From positions 2,510,993 through 2,574,992 of the forward strand of contig JAQNBH010000014.1 of assembly GCA_028752905.1 (NCBI GenBank): a stretch of DNA of 64,000 bases, read 5' to 3'. Origin of the DNA: Cladorhizidae sp. MBARI D1340-BT2 (taxonomy: Eukaryota; Porifera; Demospongiae; Poecilosclerida; Cladorhizidae). Each line of letters starts with the position of its first letter. Position 1 is the first letter of the stretch. The position numbers and the translations under genes were made by a program. The notes beneath the pieces are model-generated. The model did not search any database. It saw nothing but the letters and a program-made list of their open reading frames with translations, and was not told where the DNA came from. This document shows, in pieces, positions 11,039-23,608 of the stretch.

Positions 11039-13288
11039 AGTGTTTGCATTTTACCCAGGTAAAATCTATTAACCCAACCCAGTGGGTAAAACCTGTGTTT
11101 TAGGTATTTCGCCAAGGTTTTACCCCTATTTTACCCGGGTTTTTTACCCTGGTATATATTACCCAGTGATATAAAACACTTATTTGTAGCCCTGTCGCAG
11201 AGCCACAAGTGTCTGGACACCAGGGCTATTTTAAAGGCAAGCAAATACCACAGGTCATCATTCACTGCTTACAGTTTAGTAAACTTGTGTACTGCAATTA
11301 CAACTGAAATTCTGCTATTCAAAAGTCACTATGTTCAAGGGTGGACGGCCAAAGAATATTGTGTGGTAACACTTCATCCAACAGGAAGGCAAGAAAGCAC
11401 AATGCAGGATGTGTTTCCATTTGTTATCAGTAAAAGTAGAGCGCCTCATCGCTCATCACAAAATATGTTCAGGTATCTCTCTTGTGACTACCCTGCAAAA
11501 GAGACCTGCATGTGACATCAGATTGCCAGGATGAAATTGAACAACCATCATCAGCCATGTAGTCTCCTCTCTTCCTCCCCTGCAAAGAAACAGCAACAGA
11601 CTGGTCTCGACGATCACTTTGTCACAACTACACCAGTCCAAAAGCAAGACCTGGACCAGGCATGGGCTGATCTGTTGTATGCCACCAACACACCCTTCAA
11701 CTTTGCTGATCATCCATTATTCAAGAAAGTTTGCAACATGATGCGCCCAGGATATGTACCTCCAACAGCCAAGCACATCGGTGGCTCACTTCTTGATAAT
11801 TCACACAACCAACTTCAATCAAAGATGAGGCAACAGTTACAGAATAAGCCCACAACTATCCAACAGGATGGCTGAACTAACATCAAGGATGACCCCATCA
11901 TTGCCACTTCTCTCACTGCTGGTGGCATAGGCTACTTCCATGCTCATGACCCCATATCCACTAAGAAAACTGCAGAAGTATGCAAAGATCTTTTTTTGGA
12001 CTCGATCAAGACAGCAGAGAGCAAGTATGACTGTGAAGTACTGAACTGCTGTACAGACGAGAACAAAATGAAGAAAGTGTGCGAAGAAGTCCACAAAGAG
12101 CGTCCTGATGTCAACGTATATGGTTGCATGAATCACAGCCTGAACCTTCTTTGTCAAGACCTGTCCACTCCATGGGTCGGAGCATGTCAAGTCCATCAAC
12201 CATCACTTCAAACATGTCCACCGTTCCCATGGATGGTTGAGGGAGTCACCTGGCCATGTTAAACCCAAATTGCCTTGTCCTACACCCTGGAATAGTAATC
12301 TGGATTGTCTGAAATCATTTATGGCCAATCATTCCATCTACAAGAAAATAGCCATAGACAATGCTGATGAGATGGATCCCATTATTGTTAGTAAGATCAA
12401 TGCAGCTGGAGATCTCCTCAACTCAAACCTATTACTGCTGCCATCAACAACAAAGTGATAGCTGCATGATTGCTGATGCTACACATCACTACCTCTCCCT
12501 CCTTAAAGAGCCCTATCTGGAACCCCACCAGGATGCTATCAAAAAACGCTTTGCTGCAGTGGTTAAGGTTGGCCACCTTGCTGCCTACCTACTTCACCCT
12601 AAGTATCAGGGCCAGTTACTTAGTGATTATCAGATTGAGGATGCCAAAGCTTGGCTAAAGACGAAAAGCTAAACATTCCTCATCACAGCCATCTCTTTTG
12701 AGGCTCAGGAGGCCCCATTCCCTTCATCCTACTTTGAGCCTGGTGCCACTGAAACCCCACCTCTCACTTGGTGGAAAGGTGTAGACAAGAGGTGTGCCCT
12801 GCCCCCTGGATTCATGCGACTTATGAAGCAACTCCACACTGCAGTTGCATCCTCCAGCTCCATAGAACGTATATTTAGCTCCTATGGACTTATCCACAAA
12901 AACTCAGCAACCGCCTGGGAAATGAGAAAGCCCAGAAACTCGTCTTCTGCCTGCGAGGACCACAGGAGATTGACTATTAAATCTGTTTAACTTGCATATT
13001 AATTGGAATTTAATTCCATTCCTGTTTAAATATTTAAACAGGAATAATACTCTAGTAGACAACCTTGTCACTTAGTAAATAAATGCTGAGTGAAACACAG
13101 CTCCTGTTTTTGTCTAGTTCTTTACAGTTGCCAGTCTTACTTCCTGATTACAGAGTTAATTTCTTATAATATCTTTACAGTTTATAATAAATCTATTGTG
13201 TCTATTATTTTATCCTGGGTTGTATCCATGTTTGAGTAAAACCCGGGTTACACCCAAGCCCTGGGTAAAACCTGCGAACTCGGCTGTC
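11039..13288 (+). mobile_element. Decayed hAT transposon in the 32-bp array
   Basis: The left end has TTTGCATTTTACCCAGG at about 11042. The right end, as reverse complement, has TTCGCAGGTTTTACCCAGG at about 13262-13281, an imperfect inverted repeat. Further ACCCGGGTT-type subterminal motifs occur at both ends. Minisatellite units adjoin both sides. I could not resolve an exact 8-bp target duplication, so the ends are approximate to about 10 bp. The interior carries a broken hAT transposase. Confidence 0.75.
11531..12980 (+). pseudogene. hAT-family transposase remnant
   Basis: Several frames in order resemble a hAT (ZBED-type) transposase. The first is 11531-11875, with FNFADHPLFKKVCNMMRPGY followed by a TGA. 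The second is about 11996-12260, with YDCEVLNCCTDENKMKK and VYGCMNHSLNLLCQDL, the usual acidic and HxLNL region. The third is about 12290-12670. The C-terminal dimerisation block includes TWWKGVDKRC, SSIERIFSSYGLIHKN and KLVFCLRG, ending at TAA 12978-12980. At least one premature stop and several frameshifts show it is inactive. It lies wholly inside the element at 11039-13288. Confidence 0.8.
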
Positions 13289-13505
13289 GACCTGTGTGTC
13301 GGTCACCTTTCCTATGACTTTAGACCTATGCTGCCATTTTTCTTATGACTTTAGACCAGTGTTGCCACCTTCCCTATGAATGACTTACGACCAGTGGTGC
13401 CACCTTCCCTATGACTAGACCTGTGCGATCACCTTTCCTATGACTTTAGACCTATGCGGTCACCTTCCCTATGACTTAAGACCAGTGGTGCCACCTTCCC
13501 TTTGG
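13289..13505. repeat. 32-bp minisatellite, third block
   Basis: Degenerate units (ACCAGTGGTGCCACCTTCCC, CTGTGCGATCACC) continue the array on the far side of the hAT insertion and fade into unique sequence near 13505. Confidence 0.85.
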
Positions 13506-13825
13506 CTATCAGAATACTCTGGTCTGTCCATATCGAGTGTGATCTGGATCCTAGAATTGCTATATAGGGACATTCCTGTGTATTAACTATGCAAGGATAC
13601 AAAAATTCCAGTATCCACCTTGTCTAATCAACCAACCGCACTAGAGGCTTCTGAATTAGTCACAAATATCCCAAGATGCCCTACAAAGGTAGTGGCAGTA
13701 CTGGAGAGCTCTATCTAGAAATGTTCATGGATTGTTTTCACTCAGTTGATAGAGCACAGGTACACGTCTATATAAGGTACACGTCTATATACAATGACTT
13801 TCTCTATAATCACTTAAATTTACTC

Positions 13826-13868
13826 GCCTGAAATTTCGGCTATGTGCTCCAACCTTCGTCAGGTTTCT
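13826..13868 (-). ncRNA. Degenerate hammerhead-ribozyme-like motif
   Basis: The minus strand reads CTGACGA (13856-13862), then a stem II candidate GGTT...AGCC, then GAAA (13834-13837). CUGANGA and GAAA are the hammerhead core. Helix III and helix I pairing are poor here, so this copy is probably dead. It belongs to the dispersed family seen at 28.5, 39.7, 46.6 and 57.6 kb. The unique 13506-14020 sequence around it holds nothing else I can name. Confidence 0.35.
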
Positions 13869-14089
13869 CATCAGGAATGATGACGTCACTTGAGGTTTTA
13901 TATATACCAGTAGCTAGCTAGCTATCACATGATGCGAACCACACCCTGACACATGTGGGTGCACATGATCTGATGTGGCCGCAATGAAAGGAGGTGGGGG
14001 AGTGGTTAAGGAGAAATAATGCATGAATAATGGTACAAAATATAGGTTGATGCAACAGTTCTGGTTGATACTAATACACTGTGGCTCTT

Positions 14090-14335
14090 TGATAATATTG
14101 GTGCTTGTGGTCCCAGCAGCTCTAGCCCATGGATTAGAGTCTTGCAACAATCTACAAACACCGTTGTACGCAAATAACAATATTGGTGCAGCAATAGCTC
14201 ATGGACTCGAGTCTCATGAATTAGAAACATTGGGATTCCCCCAAAATAATATCGGTGCTAATGGAGTAATGGCTCTAGCCGAGGGACTAAAGTCTTGTCA
14301 TCTTCTAGAAACCGTTTCAGTATTGGTGATGATGG
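14090..14335 (+). pseudogene. NLR-type leucine-rich-repeat fragment
   Basis: The frame from 14023 contains about three repeats of the ribonuclease-inhibitor/NLR type: AHGLESCNNLQT, NNIGAAIAHGLES and NNIGANGVMALAEGLKSCHL. These match the consensus NxIGxxGxxALAxGLKSCxxLxxL. A frame slip inside the second repeat and after ETVSV, and the absence of flanking NACHT or other domains, suggest an isolated relic or a single exon of a decayed gene. NLR receptors are very numerous in some sponges and cnidarians. The 14356-14739 sequence beyond it has no visible gene. Confidence 0.6.
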
Positions 14336-14739
14336 TGAGCAACATCACTATATAACTACCATATTCTAACAGGAACTGCGGTTACTATTTACTTGTCCTA
14401 TCGACCTGCGATTACTATTGGAAGGTGGTACTATTGATTGCAATTGTGAATGAGTTCAAGCACCTGTTTGAAGGACATATAATCTTTTGGGTGCAGTGGC
14501 TCAACAGTTGAGTAACAGTGCCCGGAAAGCAGAAATCAATTCCTGCTGGTGCCTAGAATATTCCACCACCCCCCATGCCCTTTTTTCTTCTTAGGTTCTC
14601 ACTTTATATCTAATGTTTGGGCATGTCTATTTGATTTGCCTCTGTGGTTACAATGGGAAGGGCATTACTATATATTGAACTAGTCACAATTAGAGGGGCA
14701 ATTAGAGGGGCGGTTCCTAATAGAGGAAATAGGGTATGT

Positions 14740-16730
14740 CAGGGGCAGATCTAGAGTATCAGTAAGGGGGGGGGGGTTATTCTTGGACATGAGTTTGCAA
14801 TTGAGGGTTCTCATCAAAATGTAACATGGCATCCATACATGTTGATAAAGAGAGAAATAGTTCTAGACTTTTCTGTCCACCTAGTTTTACATAGACCCTT
14901 CAGTTTATGCACTCTATTTTCTGGAGCAAAAGTGTACAAAATTCACTCAAGAATCAGATTAAAATAGAGATACACTTCATTTATGACATCAATTGTATTT
15001 CGAATATCAGGCACAGAGCATGCAGCCAAATTTAAAACATGTGAGTGACAATGAGTGTACAAAGCAAGTGCATTCTTCTTCTTGATAAAATCCTGAGTCC
15101 CTCTTCTTGTGCCAGCTATTGCTGAAGCTCCATCATATGACTGTCCTCTCATATCGTCAACTTCAATACCATGCTAATTGAGAAGATCAATAATACCAGC
15201 AGCAATGTTTTCTCCAGTAGCCCTTTCGAGGTGGAGAAAGTCCAAAAATATTTCATGGATATGCGGCTGAGCTTGACCAAGATCAACAAATTGGATACAT
15301 AAAGACAAAATTTCCTGATTTGCATGCTTGTGTCTGTGACCTCGACAGTCATAACGCTGGAATATTTTGAGGTTTTTAATGGACTTAAAAGCTTTTCACG
15401 CAATAAATCTGCCATAATACTTTATAATTTCACTTTAGATGTGTATTGCTGGTTCTTTTCTCCTTGTTGAAGATGATCCCTTATTATTGGATCATACTTG
15501 GCAACATATTTGAGCAAAGCTAGAAAGTTACCTCTGTTTCCAGAAGGATTTGATGTCATCTCTCTATGGCCCTGCATAGGAAGCCGCTGCATGCTGCAAT
15601 ATTTAACATCATCAACAATAGCTGTGAGGATGTGTTTATTCGTTTGGAGGTTGTGTTAGACATTTTCTGGATTTAACTGGTTTCTAGATTTTTTATAATG
15701 TCGTCAGGAATAATTTTGCAGCATGTAAAGCATCTTGGTGATATTGAAAATTCCCATGATTAGTTAAATACCTATCATTTTTACCCTTTGCTTTGCTGAA
15801 ATTTTTGAAAGGTTTTTTCACTAGAATTCCCAAATAACCCTTCGTAATTTGTCCAAACAGTACACAATATTTACAGTAACCTCCTTCATGTGAGGGTGAA
15901 TATGAACCATTCGAACTCTTTTAGCCATGACTTCTGAAATGTTAATGATAGTTTCTTTCCCTTCTTTATCACTTCAAAGGTTGCAAATTTGAATGTTTGC
16001 CTTCACTCTTCAAAAATTCATGTTTGTCACTGTCTGACAAGGAACTGATTGGTATACTACCAGAAGCAACAAGTCCAATATCATATACCTGTACCTCGAC
16101 TTCCCGTTTCCATGAAAGCTGTTTGCAAAGAACTATATAGCATCATTAGAATCTGAAGGAATAGACTGGCACACGATGTCAGTTTCTTTAACACCTCCTT
16201 CAGGTCTCATGATAACCTCACATCCCACTAAATCCAATTCAATATCTGAACTGGCATGAGCAGGGCCAGAAATGCTCCTTTTTATTACCTCTTAATGTGG
16301 TCCTGAAGTATCTCCAGAAGAAGAGAAAGAGCACTGATGTAGTCTCTTAGGTGACAAACTATCACTTATGGAATGGTCATGTTCAGAGCCAGAAGTAACT
16401 CCAAAGGATGACAAGGAACAATGACGTAGTCTCTTCATTTTTAGTCTCTGAGTTCTGATTCATACTGTAGCACATATTAAATCATGTGGTTGCCAATTGC
16501 CACAGCACATTCATCATGTGGTTGCTAGCCTAAGACCACCAACCACATTGCAACTATATTATACAGATTTGCTAGTCCTACATGCAAAAATATTTTGTCC
16601 CTACACTAAATAGACCAAGAAAGTATTTAAGCTTAAGCACATGTAATGTGTTCATTAAAGAAAATAATTATTTATAGACTGAAGGGGGGTTTAAACCTCC
16701 AACCCCCCCCCCCCCCTGGATCTGCCCCTG
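14740..16730 (-). mobile_element. hAT element with CAGGGGCAGATC termini and poly-G tracts
   Basis: The left end is CAGGGGCAGATCTAGAG (14740). The right end reads CAGGGGCAGATCCAGGGG as reverse complement (ending 16730). A run of 10 or more G sits just inside each terminus. Flanks share TATGT (14735-14739 and 16731-16735), a possible partial target duplication. The element abuts the 27-bp array directly on its right side. It encodes the decayed minus-strand transposase listed separately. Confidence 0.75.
14943..16440 (-). pseudogene. hAT transposase relic (TTF zinc finger, DUF4371 type)
   Basis: Reading down the minus strand, a TTF-type zinc-finger segment (GGYCKYCVLFGQITKGYLG, then KKPFKNFSKA and NHGNFQYHQDALHAA) lies at about 15720-15900. 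Further along, IHEIFLDFLHLERATGEN is at about 15210-15265, and MRGQSYDGASAIAGTRRGTQ with HCHSHVLNLAACSVPDIRNT at 14990-15152. This is the normal domain order of hAT transposases with DUF4371. Frameshifts and stops break it into short pieces, and the C-terminal dimerisation part is missing. Confidence 0.75.
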
Positions 16731-16738
16731 TATGTGCT

Positions 16739-17037
16739 CTACATCTCACCACCAGCACTATGTCTATACAGTTCACCACCAGCACTATGCCTATACAGTT
16801 CACCACCAGCACTATGCCTATACAGTTCACCAGCAGCACTATGCCTATACAGTTCACCACCAGCACTATGTCTATACAGTTCACCACCAGCACTATGCCT
16901 ATACAGTTCACCAGCAGCACTATGCCTATACAGTTCACCAGCAGCACTATGCCTATACAGTTCACCAGCAGCACTATGCCTATACAGTTCACCAGCAGCA
17001 CTATGTCTATACAGTTCACCAGCAGCACTATGTCTAT
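16739..17037. repeat. 27-bp minisatellite, block 1
   Basis: About 11 copies of a unit containing CACTATGTCTATACAGTTCA followed by CCACCAG. Three sites vary: tatgTct/tatgCct, ccaCcag/ccaGcag and taCag/taTag. The unit is nine codons without stops, so all forward and some reverse frames stay open; these are not genes. Confidence 0.95.
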
Positions 17038-18510
17038 CAGGGGTGGCTCCGCCAATTTTGAGGTGGTCAGGCCAGGATGTGGGTGTGGTTGGGTGTGGTC
17101 AAAACGTGACAGATTTTTCATTTTCACATTTAAATTAAATTGCACAGTTAATAATAGAGATTCATTAAATAAAGGTAATAAAGGTACCAAATACACATTA
17201 TATATAATACACAAATATACTATAATGTATTGCAGGCGAAGATAAAGTTTAAAAGGATGAAGGGGGTTCATCGTCATCAACTTCCTCCATTCTGTGATGA
17301 ATTTAGGTGGAGGGAGAGGAATGCCTGCACAACTGCTGAGGCTTTTGGCAGCATCCTACATGCAATCAAAACACAGTACACAGTATAAGCCCTCTGAAGT
17401 TTTGTTGTTTTTTTGGTCTCAAAGTCGATGCTGCATTTGTTGTTTTATGAAGTCGTGTTAATATGAAGTTGTGCTAATTTTTGGTTATGTATTGCTGCTA
17501 ATGAATATTGTTCTGTCCAGGGGTATTTGTAACTTACTTCGAGTATCCTTTCTTGATGCCTTCTGAACGCTCCATCAAATTCAAAGGACCTACATGGTGC
17601 GCACATTTAAGATAAGCAGGGGAAAGTGTTTTTTAAAATATATACTGCAAAAACAATTGACGTGCATGGATTTTTCGACTTCCGGAGTCTCACTCTTTAC
17701 ATGATCCCAATTACCTTGGAGTCCTCTTCACTCATGAGATCTGCTGTCTAAAGTTTTTGGCAAGGCAGGGATGTGGGATACGTGGTCATGACAATCGTGG
17801 TGATGGAAATCTGTTTCAACTGATCTCATGAGTGAAGAGGACTCCAAGGTAATTGGGATCATGTAAAGAGTGCCGATTTTTGGCTCATCTTGGGCCAAAG
17901 TACTAGAGAGCATCTCACCTACATCTTGTGTAGTTGTTGGTACTGTAATTAGCTTCTCAACTGCTATCTTGTGGCACTGACTTTTCTCATGCTGTCGGAT
18001 ACCTAGTATGGCATCTTTCCAGTTCGTAAATCCCGAGGTAACTACAATATAAAGCATTCTAAATAAGTGAATAGTACTATAAACTTGAGGAAGTCGCTAA
18101 ACTTACAAAAGCAGCATCGGTAGCTCCTGGCTTCACTGTTATATGCTTAGCCTTAACAGCTTTGCAGCAGAGGTAGCAGTGCAGAGAATCTCTGGCTTGT
18201 CTATAATGTAGCCAAGACCAGGTACGGAACCAGCTCGCTTGGCAAGATCTCTCCACTACCTTCTTTTTCCTGAAAGCTCTTTCGAAGGATCCGGGCGAAT
18301 GACAGGGAACTTCAGGAAGGTTATCGCTCACTTCAGACGCTACACCAAAGCTCGAAGCCACGGACCGTCCCAAAGGCAAATACAATAGCTAGTCAATTGG
18401 GCAAGGGTCCAAATCGCGCATGCGCAGCGGGCCAAATCGCGCATGCGCAGCATGTTACCAAAAGTGGTCCGGCCAAAACCGGAGTGGCCGGACCATCGAC
18501 GCCGCCACTG
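17038..18510 (-). mobile_element. hAT-derived element in the 27-bp array, copy 1
   Basis: The element starts CAGGGGTGGCTCCGCC and ends, as reverse complement, CAGTGGCGGCGTCGATGG. It is flanked by TCTAT at 17033-17037 and 18511-18515, a 5-bp direct repeat. The minus strand keeps a TTF-type zinc finger in two exons. One lies in 18077-18385 (FRKKKVVERSCQASW, SWLHYRQARDSLHCYLCC, donor GTAAGT after DAAF). The other lies in 17728-18057 (GFTNWKDAILGIRQHE, CHKIAVEKL). The catalytic domain is absent, so the element is non-autonomous. This copy has an extra 23-bp duplication of a GCGCATGCGCAGC motif near its end, which the other two copies lack. Confidence 0.85.
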
Positions 18511-21500
18511 TCTATACAGTTCACCAGCAGCACTATGCCTATACAGTTCACCACCAGCACTATGTCTATACAGTTCACCACCAGCACTATGTCTATACAG
18601 TTCACCACCAGCACTATGCCTATACAGTTCACCACCAGCACTATGTCTATACAGTTCACCACCAGCACTATGCCTATACAGTTCACCACCAGCACTATGC
18701 CTATACAGTTCACCACCAGCACTATGTCTATACAGTTCACCACCAGCACTATGCCTATACAGTTCACCAGCAGCACTATGCCTATACAGTTCACCACCAG
18801 CACTATGCCTATACAGTTCACCACCAGCACTGTCTATATAGTTCACCACCAGCACTGTGTCTATATAGTTCACCACCAGCACTATGTCTATACAGTTCAC
18901 CACCAGCACTATGCCTATACAGTTCACCAGCAGCACTATGCCTATACAGTTCACCACCAGCACTATGCCTATACAGTTCACCACCAGCACTGTGTCTATA
19001 TAGTTCACCACCAGCACTGTGTCTATATAGTTCACCACCAGCACTATGTCTATACAGTTCACCACCAGCACTATGCCTATACAGTTCACCACCAGCACTA
19101 TGTCTATACAGTTCACCACCAGCACTATGCCTATACAGTTCACCAGCAGCACTATGCCTATACAGTTCACCACCAGCACTATGCCTATACAGTTCACCAC
19201 CAGCACTATGTCTATACAGTTCACCACCAGCACTATGCCTATACAGTTCACCACCAGCACTATGCCTATACAGTTCACCACCAGCACTATGTCTATACAG
19301 TTCACCAGCAGCACTATGCCTATACAGTTCACCACCAGCACTATGTCTATACAGTTCACCAGCAGCACTATGTCTATATAGTTCACCACCAGCACTATGT
19401 CTATACAGTTCACCACCAGCACTATGCCTATACAGTTCACCACCAGCACTATGTCTATACAGTTCACCACCAGCACTATGTCTATGCAGTTCACCACCAG
19501 CACTATGTCTATACAGTTCACCACCAGCACTATGTCTATATAGTTCACCACCAGCACTATGTCTATACAGTTCACCACCAGCACTATGTCTATGCAGTTC
19601 ACCACCAGCACTATGTCTATACAGTTCACCACCAGCACTATGTCTATATAGTTCACCACCAGCACTATGCCTATACAGTTCACCACCAGCACTATGTCTA
19701 TATAGTTCACCACCAGCACTATGTCTATACAGTTCACCACCAGCACTATGTCTATACAGTTCACCACCAGCACTATGCCTATACCGTTCACCACCAGCAC
19801 TATGTCTATACAGTTCACCACCAGCACTATGTCTATATAGTTCACCACCAGCACTATGTCTATATAGTTCACCACCAGCACTATGCCTATACAGTTCACC
19901 ATCAGCACTATGTCTATATAGTTCACCACCAGCACTATGCCTATACAGTTCACCACCAGCACTATGTCTATACAGTTCACCACCAGCACTATGTCTATAC
20001 AGTTCACCAGCAGCACTATGCCTATATAGTTCACCACCAGCACTATGCCTATACAGTTCACCAGCAGCACTATGTCTATACAGTTCACCAGCAGCACTAT
20101 GCCTATACAGTTCACCACCAGCACTATGTCTATACAGTTCACCAGCAGCACTATGTCTATATAGTTCACCACCAGCACTATGCCTATACAGTTCACCACC
20201 AGCACTATGTCTATACAGTTCACCACCAGCACTATGTCTATATAGTTCACCACCAGCACTATGTCTATATAGTTCACCAGCAGCACTATGTCTATATAGT
20301 TCACCACCAGCACTATGTCTATACAGTTCACCACCAGCACTATGTCTATACAGTTCACCACCAGCACTATGTCTATATAGTTCACCACCAGCACTATGCC
20401 TATACAGTTCACCACCAGCACTATGTCTATATAGTTCACCACCAGCACTATGTCTATACAGTTCACCACCAGCACTATGTCTATACAGTTCACCACCAGC
20501 ACTATGCCTATATAGTTCACCACCAGCACTATGTCTATACAGTTCACCACCAGCACTATGTCTATATAGTTCACCACCAGCACTATGTCTATACAGTTCA
20601 CCACCAGCACTATGTCTATACAGTTCACCACCAGCACTATGCCTATACAGTTCACCACCAGCACTATGTCTATATAGTTCACCACCAGCACTATGCCTAT
20701 ACAGTTCACCACCAGCACTATGTCTATATAGTTCACCAGCAGCACTATGTCTATACAGTTCACCACCAGCACTATGTCTATGCAGTTCACCACCAGCACT
20801 ATGTCTATACAGTTCACCAGCAGCACTATGTCTATATAGTTCACCACCAGCACTATGTCTATACAGTTCACCACCAGCACTATGCCTATACAGTTCACCA
20901 CCAGCACTATGCCTATACAGTTCACCACCAGCACTATGTCTATACAGTTCACCACCAGCACTATGCCTATACAGTTCACCGGCAGCACTATGTCTATACA
21001 GTTCACCACCAGCACTATGTCTATACAGTTCACCACCAGCACTATGTCTATACAGTTCACCACCAGCACTATGTCTATACAGTTCACCACCAGCACTATG
21101 TCTATACAGTTCACCACCAGCACTATGTCTATACAGTTCACCAGCAGCACTATGCCTATACAGTTCACCACCAGCACTATGTCTATACAGTTCACCACCA
21201 GCACTATGTCTATATAGTTCACCACCAGCACTATGCCTATACAGTTCACCACCAGCACTATGTCTATACAGTTCACCACCAGCACTATGTCTATATAGTT
21301 CACCACCAGCACTATGTCTATATAGTTCACCACCAGCACTATGCCTATACCGTTCACCACCAGCACTATGTCTATACAGTTCACCAGCAGCACTATGCCT
21401 ATACAGTTCACCAGCAGCACTATGCCTATACAGTTCACCACCAGCACTATGTCTATATAGTTCACCGGCAGCACTATGTCTATACAGTTCACCACCAGCA

Positions 21501-22158
21501 CTATGTCTATACAGTTCACCACCAGCACTATGTCTATACAGTTCACCACCAGCACTATGTCTATACAGTTCACCAGCAGCACTATGCCTATACAGTTCAC
21601 CACCAGCACTATGTCTATATAGTTCACCACCAGCACTATGCCTATACAGTTCACCACCAGCACTATGTCTATACAGTTCACCACCAGCACTATGCCTATA
21701 CAGTTCACCACCAGCACTATGTCTATATAGTTCACCACCAGCACTATGTCTATACAGTTCACCGGCAGCACTATGTCTATACAGTTCACCACCAGCACTA
21801 TGTCTATACAGTTCACCAGCAGCACTATGCCTATACAGTTCACCACCAGCACTATGTCTATACAGTTCACCACCAGCACTATGTCTATACAGTTCACCAC
21901 CAGCACTATGCCTATACAGTTCACCACCAGTACTATGTCTATACAGTTCACCAGCAGCACTATGTCTATACAGTTCACCAGCAGCACTATGTCTATATAG
22001 TTCACCACCAGCACTATGCCTATACAGTTCACCACCAGCACTATGCCTATACAGTTCACCACCAGTACTATGTCTATACAGTTCACCACCAGCACTATGT
22101 CTATACAGTTCACCACCAGCACTATGTCTATATAGTTCACCAGCAGCACTATGTCTAT
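18511..22158. repeat. 27-bp minisatellite, block 2 (about 3.65 kb)
   Basis: About 135 copies of the 27-bp unit of block 1, almost free of indels. It yields apparent open frames of more than 1,200 codons on both strands, which are an artefact of a stop-free unit whose length is a multiple of three. Runs of variant units recur, for example the pair of ATGTCTATGCAG units at 19485 and 19589, showing local duplication of multi-unit segments. Confidence 0.97.
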
Positions 22159-23608
22159 CAGGGGTGGCTCCGCCAATTTTGAGGTGGTCAGGCCAGGATG
22201 TGGGTGTGGTTGGGTGTGGTCAAAACGTGACAGATTTTTAATTTTCACATTTAAATTAAATTGCACAGTTAATAATAGAGATTCATTAAATAAAGGTAAT
22301 AAAGGTACCAAATACACATTATATATAATACACAAATATACTATAATGTATTGCAGGCGAAGATAAAGTTTAAAAGGATGAAGGGGGTTCATCGTCATCA
22401 ACTTCCTCCATTCTGTGATGAATTTAGGTGGAGGGAGAGGAATGCCTGCACAACTGCTGAGGCTTTTGGCAGCATCCTACATGCAATCAAAACACAGTAC
22501 ACAGTATAAGCCCTCTGATGTTTTGTTGTTTTTTTGGTCTCAAAGTCGATTCTGCATTTGTTGTTTTATGAAGTCGTGTTAATATGAAGTTGTGCTAATT
22601 TTTGGTTATGTATTGCTGCTAATGAATATTGTTCTGTCCAGGGGTATTTGTAACTTACTTCGAGTATCCTTTCTTGATGCCTTCTGAATGCTCCATCAAA
22701 TTCAAAGGACCTACATGGTGCGCACATTTAAGATAAGCAGGGGAAAGTGTTTTTTTAAATATATACTGCAAAAACAATTGACGTGCATGGATTTTTCGAC
22801 TTCCGGAGTCTCACTCTTTACATGATCCCAATTACCTTGGAGTCCTCTTCACTCATGAGATCTGCTGTCTAAAGTTTTTGGCAAGGCAGGGATGTGGGAT
22901 ACGTGGTCATGACAATCGTGGTGATGGAAATCTGTTTCAACTGATCTCATGAGTGAAGAGGACTCCAAGGTAATTGGGATCATGTAAAGAGTGCCGATTT
23001 TTGGCTCATCTTGGGCCAAAGTACTAGAGAGCATCTCACCTACATCTCGTGTAGTTGTTGGTACTGTAATTAGCTTCTCAACTGCTATCTTGTGGCACTG
23101 ACTTTTCTCATGCTGTCGGATACCTAGTATGGCATCTTTCCAGTTCGTAAATCCCGAGGTAACTACAATATAAAGCATTCTAAATAAGTGAATAGTACTA
23201 TAAACTTGAGGAAGTCGCTAAACTTACAAAAGCAGCATCGGTAGCTCCTGGCTTCACTGTTATATGCTTAGACTTAACAGCTTTGCAGCAGAGGTAGCAG
23301 TGCAGAGAATCTCTGGCTTGTCTATAATGTAGCCAAGACCAGGTACGGAACCAGCTCGCTTGGCAAGATCTCTCCACTACCTTCTTTTTCCTGAAAGCTC
23401 TTTCGAAGGATCCGGGCGAATGACAGGGAACTTCAGGAAGGTTATCACTCACTTCAGACGCTACACCAAAGCTCGAAGCCACGGACCGTCCCAAAGGCAA
23501 ATACAATAGCTAGTCAATTGGGCAAGGGTCCAAATCGCGCATGCGCAGCATGTTACCAAAAGTGGTCCGGCCAAAACCGGAGTGGCCGGACCATCGACGC
23601 CGCCACTG
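22159..23608 (-). mobile_element. hAT-derived element in the 27-bp array, copy 2
   Basis: Nearly identical to 17038-18510, with the same termini and the same TCTAT flanks at the same phase of the 27-bp unit. The two zinc-finger frames lie at 23198-23506 and 22849-23178. Few differences are visible (for example gattctgc for gatgctgc, and loss of the 23-bp duplication), so the copies diverged very recently. Confidence 0.85.

Noticed and set aside
18340..22401. Minus-strand open frame of 1,353 codons (and plus-strand frames over 1,200 codons)
   Set aside because: It is the 27-bp minisatellite read through. The unit is nine codons with no stop in several frames on both strands, and the frame runs straight into transposon sequence at both ends.
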